Of a DNA stretch of 64,000 bases, positions 1 through 8,775 are shown piece by piece. Position numbers and translations under genes: made by a program. The first letter of the stretch is position 1. Each line of letters starts with the position of its first letter. Source of the DNA: Marinibacterium anthonyi (GTDB taxonomy: Bacteria; Pseudomonadota; Alphaproteobacteria; Rhodobacterales; Rhodobacteraceae); contig CP031585.1 in NCBI GenBank assembly GCA_003217735.2, positions 1,785,501 through 1,849,500 on the forward strand, written 5' to 3'. The notes under the pieces are model-generated. The model was not told the origin of the DNA and made no database searches. It saw nothing but the letters and a program-made list of their open reading frames with translations.

Positions 1-1172
1 CGGGTCTTCGTCAGCGAGGCCAGCACGGTTTCCACCCACGGGTTGTCCGGGTCGGTGCGCCAGGGCGGGAAACGATTTTCGCGCTTTTCCTCGACCTCGA
101 TCATCCCGAAGCCATGGGCGTCCAGATGCCGGCGCAGGGCGGGGACGAACAGGTCGGGGTCCACGTCCACCGTATGGCGGATCTGGCAGCGGGCGCGGGC
201 CGAAGGCTGCACCCCGTTCACCGGGTTCTCGGGGCGGCCGGACAGCATCGCCAGGACGATGAAGCTGGTCCAGCCGTACATCTTCTCGGGCGTCGAAAGC
301 CCCGGTTCGCCCCAATCGGGGGGCATGATCAGCGACGGGTCGGACGGATCGACGCGAATGTCGCGGATGGCGGCGCGGATCTTTGGCGGGATTTCCCTTG
401 GCAGCCAGTCGTCGACCAGGATCCGGCCGCGCGGTGTGGTGATGCAGGAAATCGCCTGCGCCAGAAGGATCGCCGGGTCTTCCAGCACGCCGCCCCAATG
501 GCCGGAATGGCGGCTGCCTTCGCGCAGGGTGACGGACATGTCGAAACTGACGGACCCCCGGTTGCCCAGTTTCACGTCGGGCCGTTCCACCACCAGGCGG
601 GGACCGTCCGAGGCGATCAGCACGTCGGCGGCCAGCGCGTCGGCCTCGGTCTCCAGCACCTTGTCCAGCCCGACCGACCCGATCTCTTCGCTCGTTTCGA
701 TCAATACCTTCAGGTTGAAGCCCAGGCGTCCGCGCGCCTTCAGTACCTCGGCCAAGGCGGCCAGGACGATGGCATGCTGCCCCTTGTTGTCGGCGGTGCC
801 GCGTCCGTACCATCGGTCGCCCTCGACGGTGATCGTCCAGGGGTCCAGCCCGTCGCGCCATTGCTCGGGGATGCCGCGCACCACGTCGCCGTGGCCATAG
901 GTCAGCACGGTGGGCAGGGCGGGGTCCTCGATCCGGGTGGCGATCAGGAAGGGGCCGCCGCCCGGCACCGGGTTGTCCACGATGCGACTGTCGACGCCCA
1001 TCGCCGCCAAAGCCGGGGCGATCTGATCTTTCAGGTAGCGGTGCAGGTCGGGCAGGCGCGACGGTTCCTGGCTTTCGGTCGCAATCGCGACGCGGGCGCG
1101 CAGGATGTCGAGGAACCGACCGCTGTCGACAAGCGCCTCGGCGGCGGCAATGGCGTCGGCGCGGCCGCTCAT
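1..1172 (-). CDS. M20 family metallohydrolase, C-terminus cut by window edge
   Basis: The reading frame is open from an ATG at 1172 down to base 1, so about 390 residues are visible and the C-terminus lies outside the window. The dinuclear-zinc M20 (ArgE/DapE/CPG2) signature is present: a YGHGD block (first metal His and Asp), GRGTADNKGQ (bridging Asp), TSEEIGSVG (Glu pair, catalytic base plus ligand) and RHSGHWGG (dimerisation-domain His). Such enzymes hydrolyse amide bonds of dipeptides, N-acyl or N-carbamoyl amino acids in the cytoplasm; the substrate cannot be read from sequence. The gene points away from the iclR gene and has an IclR-type operator-like element 65 bp upstream of its start, so I infer it belongs to the same regulon as the operons at 2230 and 10413. 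Confidence 0.88.
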   Translation of the reverse strand, partial: MSGRADAIAAAEALVDSGRFLDILRARVAIATESQEPSRLPDLHRYLKDQIAPALAAMGVDSRIVDNPVPGGGPFLIATRIEDPALPTVLTYGHGDVVRGIPEQWRDGLDPWTITVEGDRWYGRGTADNKGQHAIVLAALAEVLKARGRLGFNLKVLIETSEEIGSVGLDKVLETEADALAADVLIASDGPRLVVERPDVKLGNRGSVSFDMSVTLREGSRHSGHWGGVLEDPAILLAQAISCITTPRGRILVDDWLPREIPPKIRAAIRDIRVDPSDPSLIMPPDWGEPGLSTPEKMYGWTSFIVLAMLSGRPENPVNGVQPSARARCQIRHTVDVDPDLFVPALRRHLDAHGFGMIEVEEKRENRFPPWRTDPDNPWVETVLASLTKT

Positions 1173-1236
1173 GCGGGCCTCGACGGATCAAGGTCAGGAT
1201 GGAACGGGCGGAAAACGCCGGGAGAGTTGCGTTGCA

Positions 1237-1265
1237 TTTTTCATCCAGTGAAACGATGTTTCGTT
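1237..1265 (-). promoter_or_regulatory. Putative IclR operator, copy A
   Basis: Read on the minus strand this is a GAAAC-N3-GTTTC palindrome (plus-strand positions 1250-1262) followed six bases on by a TGAAAAA half-site. It sits upstream of the M20 hydrolase at 1172 and matches copies B (2188-2217) and C (10334-10363) at most positions. That it binds the IclR protein at 1363-2139 is inference from position and recurrence. Confidence 0.6.
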
Positions 1266-1362
1266 CAAAGGATAGACGCAAGACTCGGTTTGCGACAAGA
1301 CCGGATCGCTCGGCGATCTGCCCCCGTGCCGAATTGTCCCGATATGCGCGGTGTTTGGCGGC

Positions 1363-2139
1363 TTAACTGGCCATCACCGGCACGCCCCGGTAGCCCAGGG
1401 CGACCGAAAGCCGTCCGGCGGTGTTCACCACGGCTTCGCGGATCTCGCCCAGGATCTCGCCCTTCATGCGGTCGGCCGATCCGGTCACGGACAGCGCGGC
1501 GACGACCACGCCGCTGGCATCCCGCACCGGCGCCGCGACCGAGCGTTTGTCATGGTCGAGTTCCCCATCCGAGATGGTCCAGCCGTCCTGGCGGATCTTG
1601 TCCAGCAGGCTGCGCAGCTTTGCCGGTTCGCGCGTGGTGTTGTCGGTGTAGCCCGGCAATTCGCCGCCCAGCACGTCCTCCTGAACGGCGGCCGGTGCGA
1701 AGGCCAGCAGGATCTTGGAGCCTCCGCCGGCGTGCAGCGGGCCCGTGCGCCCGTGATCGGCAAAGATCTTGTCCTGGTCGCGCGACGACCGTTGCAGGAT
1801 GCAGGCGCTTTGCAGGTCATGGCGCACCACGACCAATACGTTTTCCTCGAACCGCTGGTACAATTCGTTCACGTAAGGTCCGGCGGCGGCGATCAACGGC
1901 GACTGGCGGCGGCCCTGGTCGCCCAGCAGCATGGTCTTGAACCCCAGCCGATAGCTGCGGTCGGCATCCTTCGTGACAAAGCCGCGCGCCTCGAGCGTGT
2001 AGAGAATGCGGAAGGTCTGGCTTTTGGTGCAGCCGGTCCGCTCTGCCAACTCGGTCACGCCGCTGCCGGGAAGGTCGGACAATGCCTCAAGCATGCGCAA
2101 TGCGCGGTCAATCGACGAGATCGTGTAGTCCATCGCCAT
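1363..2139 (-). CDS. IclR family transcriptional regulator
   Basis: This 258-residue protein has the usual IclR length and layout. An N-terminal winged helix-turn-helix spans about residues 5-70 (an SSIDRALRMLEAL opening and a TKSQTFRILYTLEARGFV recognition helix). A GAF-like IclR effector domain follows, with the family's conserved ISDGELDHDKRSVAAPVRD segment and a SVTGSADRM motif near the C-terminus. It is flanked on both sides by hydrolase genes and is divergent from the M28/HyuAB operon. The shared intergenic region holds operator copy B, which suggests autoregulation as well as control of that operon. The start ATG at 2139 has an AAGGTGAAGAG stretch upstream. The effector ligand is unknown; a substrate or intermediate of the neighbouring pathway is the natural guess. 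Confidence 0.93.
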   Translation of the reverse strand: MAMDYTISSIDRALRMLEALSDLPGSGVTELAERTGCTKSQTFRILYTLEARGFVTKDADRSYRLGFKTMLLGDQGRRQSPLIAAAGPYVNELYQRFEENVLVVVRHDLQSACILQRSSRDQDKIFADHGRTGPLHAGGGSKILLAFAPAAVQEDVLGGELPGYTDNTTREPAKLRSLLDKIRQDGWTISDGELDHDKRSVAAPVRDASGVVVAALSVTGSADRMKGEILGEIREAVVNTAGRLSVALGYRGVPVMAS

Positions 2140-2187
2140 GTCTCTTCACCTTTTCCCTTTCCGTTTCTCGTTCTTGTGCCTAGCTTA

Positions 2188-2217
2188 AACGAAACACTGT
2201 TTCACTCAATGAAAAAA
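2188..2217 (+). promoter_or_regulatory. Putative IclR operator, copy B
   Basis: The element has a perfect GAAAC-N3-GTTTC palindrome at 2191-2203, then TCAATGAAAAAA. It lies between the divergent iclR gene (start 2139) and the M28-like gene (start 2230), ending 12 bases before the latter. In that position a bound protein could block both promoters. It is nearly identical to copy A read in the opposite orientation. Confidence 0.6.
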
Positions 2218-2229
2218 GTGGAGACTGAC

Positions 2230-3936
2230 ATGCTCGACCGTGACGTCATTCGGGATGATGTGTCGCTTGATGCGCCCTGGGCGCTGGTCGAAAGCTTTGC
2301 CGGGCAGCCGCGTGAGAAGCCCGAGGATGTGAACCGGGGCGCGGACATGATTGCCGGGGCGCTTTCCGCTTTGGGCATTCCGGTCACTGTATACGAACCG
2401 CGCATCTTCCTGTCGCTGCCGATTTCGGCCAGCGTGACGGCCGGGGGCAAGACCTTCGCCGCCAAGCCCCCGGCCTTTTGCGCATCCTGCCCCGACGGGG
2501 TGACGGGGCAGCTGATCTTCATGCCCGAGGCCAGCGGCGGCACGCCGCTGGATCGCGGCCCATCTGTCGAAAGCGCGTTGGCGAAGGCGCAGGGCAAGAT
2601 CGCCATCATCGAAGGGTTCGCCCTGCCGAATTTCACCGCCGGGCTGGAAGCGGCCGGCGCTGTGGGCGTGATCGCGGTGAACCCGGGCGAGCGGATCCAC
2701 TGGGGCACCGTGTCCACGATCTGGGGCACGCCCGAACCCGAGGACCTGGCGCGCCTGCCCCGGATCCCGTCGGCGGCGGTGAACCGGGTGGATGGCGATG
2801 CGCTGATCGCCCTCGCGGCACAGGGCGGGTCGGCGACCATACGCACGCAACTGGAGACCGGCTGGCACATGCAGAAACTGCCGGTGGCCGAAATTCCCGG
2901 CACCGGTGGGACGGACGAGTTCGTCCTGGTGCATGGCCACTACGACAGCTGGCTGGAAGGCGTGGGCGACAATGGCACCGGCAACGCCTGCATGCTGGGC
3001 GTGGCCGAGGCATTGTGGAAGAACCGCGACAGGCTGAAGCGAGGCGTGCGGCTGGCCTGGTGGCCGGGCCATTCCACCGGGCGCTATGGCGGGTCGGCCT
3101 GGTTCGCCGATACCTTCGGGCTGGACATTCATGACCATTGCGTGGCCCACCTGAACTGCGACAGCCCCGGCTGCCGCTGGGCGACGAGTTATGAAAAGGT
3201 CGCCTGCACCGCCGAGGCCGAAGGGCTGGTGAAGCAGGTCGTGGCCGAGGTCACGGGGCAGGTCGCCGTGCGGACCCGACCGCAGCGCAATTCGGATTAC
3301 ACCTTCAACAACATCGGGGTGACGGGGCTGTTCAACGCGTCGTCCAACCTGCCGGAGGCGGTACGCAAGGAAAAGGGATATTATGTCGTCGGCGGCTGCG
3401 GCGGCAACATCGCCTGGCACACCGAAGACGACACGATCGAGATCGCCGACCGCGCCGTGCTGGAAACCGACATCCGCCTGTACCTGACCGCCGTGCTGCG
3501 GCTGGCCACGGACGACGTGCTGCCCATCGACTGGCGCGCGGCGGCGGCGGAATATGCCGACACGGCGGCGCAGTATGCAAAGGCGGCTGCAGCGTGGATC
3601 GACCTGGCCCCGGTGCAGGCCGAGATCGCCGAACTCGCCGCGGCGCTGGACGCGTTCCATGCAAGGATCGACGCCGGCACGCTGGCCCCCGAAAACGCCA
3701 ACCCGGTGATCCGGGGCCTCGCCCGCCACCTGGTGCCCCTCAACTACACCCGTGGCCCGCGCTTTACCCATGATCCGGCGCTGAACGTGCCGCCCCTGCC
3801 GGCGCTGTCGAAGGCCGCGGCGCTGGCGGATATGGACGACCACATGCGGGGCTTTGCCCTGGCCCAGCTGCTGCGCGGCCGCAACCGCGTGATCGCCGCC
3901 CTGCGCGATGCGCGGGCGCTCGTGGCGACGGTGTGA
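2230..3936 (+). CDS. M28-like peptidase-family protein with altered active site
   Basis: This 568-residue protein has an N-terminal PA-like region (about residues 60-210) and a C-terminal M28 aminopeptidase fold. The first metal-binding block, HGHYDSW with GDNGTG, gives His237 and Asp239. Later come Asp311 in NCDSPGC and His397 in AWHTEDD. The usual M28 Glu-Glu pair is missing: the equivalent stretch reads WWPGHSTGRYGGS, with Gly280-His281 in the expected place. Catalysis is therefore uncertain, although a His could still bind metal. The upstream ATG at 2209 falls inside operator copy B; the ATG at 2230 has a GTGGAG Shine-Dalgarno and is preferred. The gene leads an operon with a 4-nt gap to the next gene. 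There is no obvious signal peptide, so a cytoplasmic amide or peptide hydrolase is likely. Confidence 0.82.
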   Translation: MLDRDVIRDDVSLDAPWALVESFAGQPREKPEDVNRGADMIAGALSALGIPVTVYEPRIFLSLPISASVTAGGKTFAAKPPAFCASCPDGVTGQLIFMPEASGGTPLDRGPSVESALAKAQGKIAIIEGFALPNFTAGLEAAGAVGVIAVNPGERIHWGTVSTIWGTPEPEDLARLPRIPSAAVNRVDGDALIALAAQGGSATIRTQLETGWHMQKLPVAEIPGTGGTDEFVLVHGHYDSWLEGVGDNGTGNACMLGVAEALWKNRDRLKRGVRLAWWPGHSTGRYGGSAWFADTFGLDIHDHCVAHLNCDSPGCRWATSYEKVACTAEAEGLVKQVVAEVTGQVAVRTRPQRNSDYTFNNIGVTGLFNASSNLPEAVRKEKGYYVVGGCGGNIAWHTEDDTIEIADRAVLETDIRLYLTAVLRLATDDVLPIDWRAAAAEYADTAAQYAKAAAAWIDLAPVQAEIAELAAALDAFHARIDAGTLAPENANPVIRGLARHLVPLNYTRGPRFTHDPALNVPPLPALSKAAALADMDDHMRGFALAQLLRGRNRVIAALRDARALVATV

Positions 3937-3940
3937 CCGG

Positions 3941-4918
3941 ATGAGGGCGCTTGTCTATCACCGCACCGGCCCCGCCCGCACCGTCCTGGCGATCGAGGAC
4001 CGGCCCAGGGCGGCGCCGGGTCCCGGCGAGGTGTCCGTCCGGCTGCATGCCTCGGGCGTGAACCCGCATGACACCAAGGCGCGGTCCGGCTGGACGGGGC
4101 GCGCGGTGGCGCCCGGCGGGGTGATCCCGCACAGCGACGGGGCAGGGGTGATCGAGGCGACGGGCCCAGGCGTGGATCCGGCCCGGCGCGGCAAGCGGGT
4201 CTTTACCATCAACGCGCCGCACGACAAGGGCACCGCGGCCGAGGCCATCGTGCTGCCCGAAACCCATGTCTTCGACCTGCCCGACCCGTTCAGCTTTGCC
4301 GAAGGCGCCTGCCTGGGCGTGCCGGCCTTCACCGCCTGGCTGGCCGTTCTGGGCGATGGCCCGGTCGAGGCGCAGGTGGTGCTGATCCAGGGCGGTGGCG
4401 GATCTGTCGGGCGGGTCGCGGTGGAACTGGCGGCGCTGTCCGGCGCCAGGGTCATCGCCACGGGCCGGACGGAACGCAGCCGCGCGGTGGCCGCCGCCAG
4501 GGGCGCGCAGGTCGTGCTGCCGGTCGACGCCGACCGGGTGATCGAGGCGGTGATGGACCTGTCCGGCGGCAAGGGCGCGTCGCGCATCGTCGAGGTCGAC
4601 TTTGCCGCCAACCAGATCATCGACGCGGACGCCATCGCCCTGCATGGCGCCATCGCGTCCTATTCCTGTTCGTCGGATCGCACCCCGCCGCTGGATTACT
4701 ACGCCTTCGCGCGCAAGGCCGCGCGGCTGACCTTCGTGCAGGGCCTGGCCCTGACCGACGCGGACCGCCAGGCCGCCGCGCAGACCCTGGGCCGCCATTT
4801 TGCCGCCGGCCACCTGCGGCCCGACATCGCCGCCACCTATCCGCTCGCCGACGCCGCCGCCGCCCACGAGGCGGTCGAGGCCGGTGCCCCTGCCAACATC
4901 GTCGTCACCATCGACTGA
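3941..4918 (+). CDS. Quinone oxidoreductase-type zinc-independent MDR protein
   Basis: This 325-residue protein belongs to the medium-chain dehydrogenase/reductase superfamily, NADPH:quinone reductase (QOR) branch. It opens with a MRALVYHRTGPA start, a GroES-like fold with ASGVNPHDTKAR, and an IQGGGGSVGRVAVELA nucleotide-binding loop (about residues 147-162). The zinc ligands of classical alcohol dehydrogenases are not seen, as expected for QOR proteins. It would reduce a quinone or an activated double bond using NADPH. The ATG at 3941 matches the family's N-terminus better than the upstream in-frame start at 3908, which would overlap the preceding gene. It lies 4 nt behind the M28-like gene and 15 nt before hyuB, so it is cotranscribed. 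The substrate is unknown. Confidence 0.88.
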   Translation: MRALVYHRTGPARTVLAIEDRPRAAPGPGEVSVRLHASGVNPHDTKARSGWTGRAVAPGGVIPHSDGAGVIEATGPGVDPARRGKRVFTINAPHDKGTAAEAIVLPETHVFDLPDPFSFAEGACLGVPAFTAWLAVLGDGPVEAQVVLIQGGGGSVGRVAVELAALSGARVIATGRTERSRAVAAARGAQVVLPVDADRVIEAVMDLSGGKGASRIVEVDFAANQIIDADAIALHGAIASYSCSSDRTPPLDYYAFARKAARLTFVQGLALTDADRQAAAQTLGRHFAAGHLRPDIAATYPLADAAAAHEAVEAGAPANIVVTID

Positions 4919-4933
4919 GATCCCGAGGACCCC

Positions 4934-6739
4934 ATGCCACTGGACAAACCCTCCGCCGCGCTTTGCGACCCCGTCACGCTGGAGATCATCCGCGGCGCCA
5001 TCATGGCGACCCAGCGCGAGATGGAGGCGCTGATCGAACGCACCGCCATCTCGGCCTTCATCCGCGAGAAGAAGGATTTCTACACCGCGCTGTTCGACGG
5101 CGACGGGACCATGGCGGTGGGGTCGATGGTGCCGATCTTCGGCGACCTGACCGGCCCGGTGTTCGACCATTTCCCGCGCGAGACGATGAAGCCGGGGGAC
5201 CTGTACTGGTACAACGATTGCTACGGATCCAGGGGCGCCGTGACCCATTCCAACGACCAGGTGCTGCTGGCCCCGGTGTTCTGTGACGGCGTGCTGTCGG
5301 CTTTCGTGATGTCCTGGGCGCATTTCGCCGATATCGGCGGGCTGATGCCGGGATCGATCAGCCCCGCCGCCACCTCGATCTACCAGGAGGGCATCATCGT
5401 GCCCCCGACCAAGCTGATCGACGCGGGCGTCACCAACGAAGCCACGCTGGCGATCTTCCACCGCAACTCGCGCTACCCTGAGCAGAGCATCGGCGACATG
5501 TCGGCGCTGATGGCCTCGGTCAACCTTGGGGTGGACCGCATGGCCGAGGTCGTGTCGCGCCACGGCACGGGTGTCTTCGCCGATGCGCTGGCCCAGTTGC
5601 TGGACCGCACCCGCCGGCTGGTCCGCCGCCGCCTGGCCGAGACGTTCGATTATGGCACCTACCGCTTCGCCGACACGATCGACAGCGACGGGCACGGCAA
5701 CGGCCCCTTCGCCCTGCGCTTCGCGATCACGCGCGAAAAGGACGCGGATGGCGAGGACCGGTTCATCTTTGACGCCACCGAAAGCGACGATCAGGCGCCC
5801 GGTCCCGTGAACCTGATCATGAACGAGGCCGTGCCGGGGATGGCGCTGGGGCTGTATTACCTGGGCGGCGATCCGGCACAGGTCTGCAACGCGGGCGGGC
5901 CGCTGTCCTTCGACGAGGTGCGGCTGCGCCCCGGATCCATCGTGCAGCCGGAATTCCCGGCGCCCCTGGGCATGCGGGGGCTGACGATGATGCGGATGCT
6001 GGCGGTTCTGAACGGTCTGGTGAACGCGGCGGGCGGCGGCGCGCCAGCGGCGCATTCGGCCTATGTGATCACGATCATGCGCGGCACCTACACCGATGGG
6101 AACGCGGGCAAAAAGTCCTTCCTTCTGGCCGACGGAATCGGCGTCGGCTACGGCGCCCGCGACTTCGCCGACGGGATCGACACGGTCTATTTCGTCGCGC
6201 AGGAGAATTACCCGGTCGAGTTCCTGGAAGCGGGCTATCCCTACCGGTTGCTGCAATACGGCGTGGTCCCGGATTCCGGTGGCGCGGGTCGGTATCGCGG
6301 CGGCACCGGCATCATCCGCGAATACGAGATCCTGGCGGACGAGGTCGTGATGGCCGTGCGCATCGACGGGGTCAAGAACCCGCCCTGGGGTTATGCGCAG
6401 GGCATGTGCGGCGGTGTCGGCAGCGTGTTCCTGAACCCCGGCACCGACCGCGAGGTGGCGGTCAACCCGCTGTCCGACGGCACCGTCATGCGCAAGGGCG
6501 ACATCCTGCGGATCGAGACGGGCGGGGGCGGCGGTTATGGCCATCCCTACGACCGCCCGGCCGGGGCCGTGCTGAAGGATGTGCTGGGCGGCTTCGTCAC
6601 CGTGGAGGCGGCGAAAGAGCTGTACGGCGTGGTCATCACCGATGACGCCATCGATCCGGCGGCGACGGATGCGCGCCGCGCCGACCGTTACGAGGCCAAG
6701 GCCTTTCACCGTATCACCTATCGCGACGAGCTGCTCTGA
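4934..6739 (+). CDS. Hydantoinase B/oxoprolinase family protein (HyuB-like)
   Basis: The 601 residues cover the full HyuB domain: DPVTLEIIRGAIMATQREMEALIERTA at the N-terminus, NDCYGSRGAVTHSNDQV, a central MRGLTMMRMLAVLNGLVN region, and the glycine-rich TGGGGGYGHPYDRP near the C-terminus. HyuB pairs with HyuA to form ATP-dependent ring-opening enzymes such as N-methylhydantoinase, 5-oxoprolinase and caprolactamase, or acetone-type carboxylases. Its stop codon overlaps the hyuA start by one base (TGATG), giving translational coupling and a 1:1 supply of subunits. The ring substrate cannot be told from sequence. The neighbouring M20 hydrolases would suit a linear N-carbamoyl or amide product. 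Confidence 0.93.
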   Translation: MPLDKPSAALCDPVTLEIIRGAIMATQREMEALIERTAISAFIREKKDFYTALFDGDGTMAVGSMVPIFGDLTGPVFDHFPRETMKPGDLYWYNDCYGSRGAVTHSNDQVLLAPVFCDGVLSAFVMSWAHFADIGGLMPGSISPAATSIYQEGIIVPPTKLIDAGVTNEATLAIFHRNSRYPEQSIGDMSALMASVNLGVDRMAEVVSRHGTGVFADALAQLLDRTRRLVRRRLAETFDYGTYRFADTIDSDGHGNGPFALRFAITREKDADGEDRFIFDATESDDQAPGPVNLIMNEAVPGMALGLYYLGGDPAQVCNAGGPLSFDEVRLRPGSIVQPEFPAPLGMRGLTMMRMLAVLNGLVNAAGGGAPAAHSAYVITIMRGTYTDGNAGKKSFLLADGIGVGYGARDFADGIDTVYFVAQENYPVEFLEAGYPYRLLQYGVVPDSGGAGRYRGGTGIIREYEILADEVVMAVRIDGVKNPPWGYAQGMCGGVGSVFLNPGTDREVAVNPLSDGTVMRKGDILRIETGGGGGYGHPYDRPAGAVLKDVLGGFVTVEAAKELYGVVITDDAIDPAATDARRADRYEAKAFHRITYRDELL

Positions 6740-8775
6740 TGCCCAAGGATATCCCCTCCGCCCTCGCCATTGCCGTGGACATCGGCGGCACCTTCACCGA
6801 CATCGCCCTGGTCGATCACGCGACCGGCCAGACCTGGCGGGGCAAGACGCCGTCGACGCCGTCGGACCCGTCCGAAGGGTTCCTGACCGGTATCCTGCAG
6901 ACGCTTGAGGACGCCGGCCGGTCCGCCGCCGACCTGGCGCAGGTGCTGCACGGCACGACGGTGGCCACCAACATGATCCTGGAAGGCAAGGGGGCCAAGA
7001 CCGCGCTGGTCACCACCAAGGGGTTCCGCCACGTGCTGTCCATCGGGCGGCAGGACATTCCCCGCAAGGCCAACCTGTACACCTGGGTGAAACCCGAACC
7101 GCCCGTGCCCGCCGAGCGCATCGTCGAGATCGACGAGCGCATGGGCGTGGGTGGGGTTGTGATCACGCCGCTGGACGAAGACACCGTCCGGGCGGCGGCG
7201 CAGAAAATCGCCAGGATGGATGTGGAGGCCGTGGCGGTCAGCCTGCTGCACGCCTTCGCCAACACCGATCACGAAAAACGGGTGGCCGCGATCCTGGCCG
7301 AGGAACTGCCGGGCCTGTCCATCACGACGTCCACCGATGTCCTTCCGGTGTCGCGCGAATACGAACGCACCCTGGCGACCGTGCTGAACGCCACCGTGAT
7401 GCCGGGTGTCACGGCCTATGTGGCCAAGCTGGAAGACCGGCTGGCGGCGGAAGGCACCGAGGTGCCGCTGATGCTGATGCAGTCGAACGGCGGTGTCGCC
7501 GGCGCGCCCAAGATCCGCGTGGCGCCCGCGTTGACCGCGCTGTCGGGGCCGGCGGCGGGGGTCGTGGGGGCGCGGGCCGTGGCACGGGCCTGCGGGATCG
7601 ACGACATCATCACCGTGGATATCGGCGGCACCTCTGCCGACATCTGCCTGATCCGAAGCGGCGAGATCGGCCTGACCCAATCGGGCAGTGTGGGCAACTG
7701 GCCCCTGGCCCTGCCGATGGTCGACATGATCACCATCGGCGCGGGGGGCGGATCGCTGGCCCGGGTCAAGGACGGCGCGCTGGCCGTCGGCCCCGAAAGC
7801 GCCGGTGCGCGGCCGGGACCGGCCGCCTATGGCCATGGCGGGACGGAACCCACCGTGACCGATGCCCACGTGGTGCTGGGCCAGCTGCCCTCGCGCCTGC
7901 TGGGGGGCAAGATGGCGTTGGATGTGGATGCGGCGCGCAAGGCGGTGGCCAGCGTGGCCCAGCCCTTTGGGCTGGACCTGGAGACCGCGGCGCGGGGCAT
8001 CCTGGCCATCGCCGACAGCCACATGGTGGGCGCGGTTCGGGTGGTGTCCGTCGAACGCGGGCACGATCCGCGGGACTTCACGCTGGTGCCCTTCGGCGGG
8101 GCCGGGCCGCTGCATGGCTGCGCGCTGGCCGATCTGCTGGGCATCGGGCGGGTGCTGCTGGCACCCGCGCCGGGGGTGCTGTGTGCCGACGGGCTGCTGG
8201 CCGCCGACCTCAAGGCCGAATTCTCGCGCGCGCTGAACCGGCCCGGCCGGATGGATCCGGCCGAGGCGCTGCCGCTGGTGGCAGAGCTTTCGGGCCTGGC
8301 CGACGCGTGGTTCGCGGAAGAAGGCGTGCCCGCGGACCGGCGCGTCCTGACGCCCGTGGCGCTGATGCGCTTCGCGGGGCAGGGGGGCGAACTGGCCGTG
8401 CCCTTCGCCGACACCCGCGCGGCGCTGGAAGAGAACTTTCGCACCGCCCACCGCACTCTTTACGGCTTTGTCCTCGATGCGCCCGTCGAACTGGTCACCC
8501 TCAGGGTCGAGGCGACGGGGCTGGCCGATGAACCGGCGGTGTCCGAACTGGCCCCCGGCGCGGCACCCGAGCCGACCGAACATGTCGCCGTGATGATCGA
8601 TGGCGAAACCGTGGACGTGCCGGTCTGCGACCGTGCCGGGTTCGGCGCGGGGGCCAGGATCGCGGGCCCCGCCATCCTGACCCAGCTTGACACCACCACC
8701 TTCCTCGCCCCGGGCTGGAGCGCCAGGGCGCATCCCTCGGGCGCGATGATCCTGACGCGGGAGACCAAAGAATGA
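6739..8775 (+). CDS. Hydantoinase A/oxoprolinase family protein (HyuA-like)
   Basis: This 678-residue ATP-dependent subunit shows two actin/hexokinase-like phosphate loops: VDIGGTFTDIAL at about residues 14-25 and VDIGGTSADICLI at about 294-306. Between them is the conserved HGTTVATNMILE block. LSGPAAGVVGA and the FGGAGPLHGCALADLLGI segment are also family hallmarks. It would phosphorylate the lactam or imide oxygen to activate ring opening together with HyuB. It starts on the last base of hyuB and ends in an ATGA overlap with the downstream M20 gene, a tight coupling that argues for sequential steps in one pathway. Length is typical of stand-alone HyuA (about 680-700 residues). Confidence 0.94.
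   Translation: MPKDIPSALAIAVDIGGTFTDIALVDHATGQTWRGKTPSTPSDPSEGFLTGILQTLEDAGRSAADLAQVLHGTTVATNMILEGKGAKTALVTTKGFRHVLSIGRQDIPRKANLYTWVKPEPPVPAERIVEIDERMGVGGVVITPLDEDTVRAAAQKIARMDVEAVAVSLLHAFANTDHEKRVAAILAEELPGLSITTSTDVLPVSREYERTLATVLNATVMPGVTAYVAKLEDRLAAEGTEVPLMLMQSNGGVAGAPKIRVAPALTALSGPAAGVVGARAVARACGIDDIITVDIGGTSADICLIRSGEIGLTQSGSVGNWPLALPMVDMITIGAGGGSLARVKDGALAVGPESAGARPGPAAYGHGGTEPTVTDAHVVLGQLPSRLLGGKMALDVDAARKAVASVAQPFGLDLETAARGILAIADSHMVGAVRVVSVERGHDPRDFTLVPFGGAGPLHGCALADLLGIGRVLLAPAPGVLCADGLLAADLKAEFSRALNRPGRMDPAEALPLVAELSGLADAWFAEEGVPADRRVLTPVALMRFAGQGGELAVPFADTRAALEENFRTAHRTLYGFVLDAPVELVTLRVEATGLADEPAVSELAPGAAPEPTEHVAVMIDGETVDVPVCDRAGFGAGARIAGPAILTQLDTTTFLAPGWSARAHPSGAMILTRETKE

Noticed and set aside
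3764-6709. 981-codon antisense open frame
   Set aside because: It lies opposite three well-supported genes, has low-complexity His/Arg/Gly-rich composition and no recognisable domain; it is a product of very high third-position GC.
6718-8733. 671-codon antisense open frame opposite hyuA
   Set aside because: Shadow of the HyuA gene with His/Gly/Arg-rich composition and no domain.
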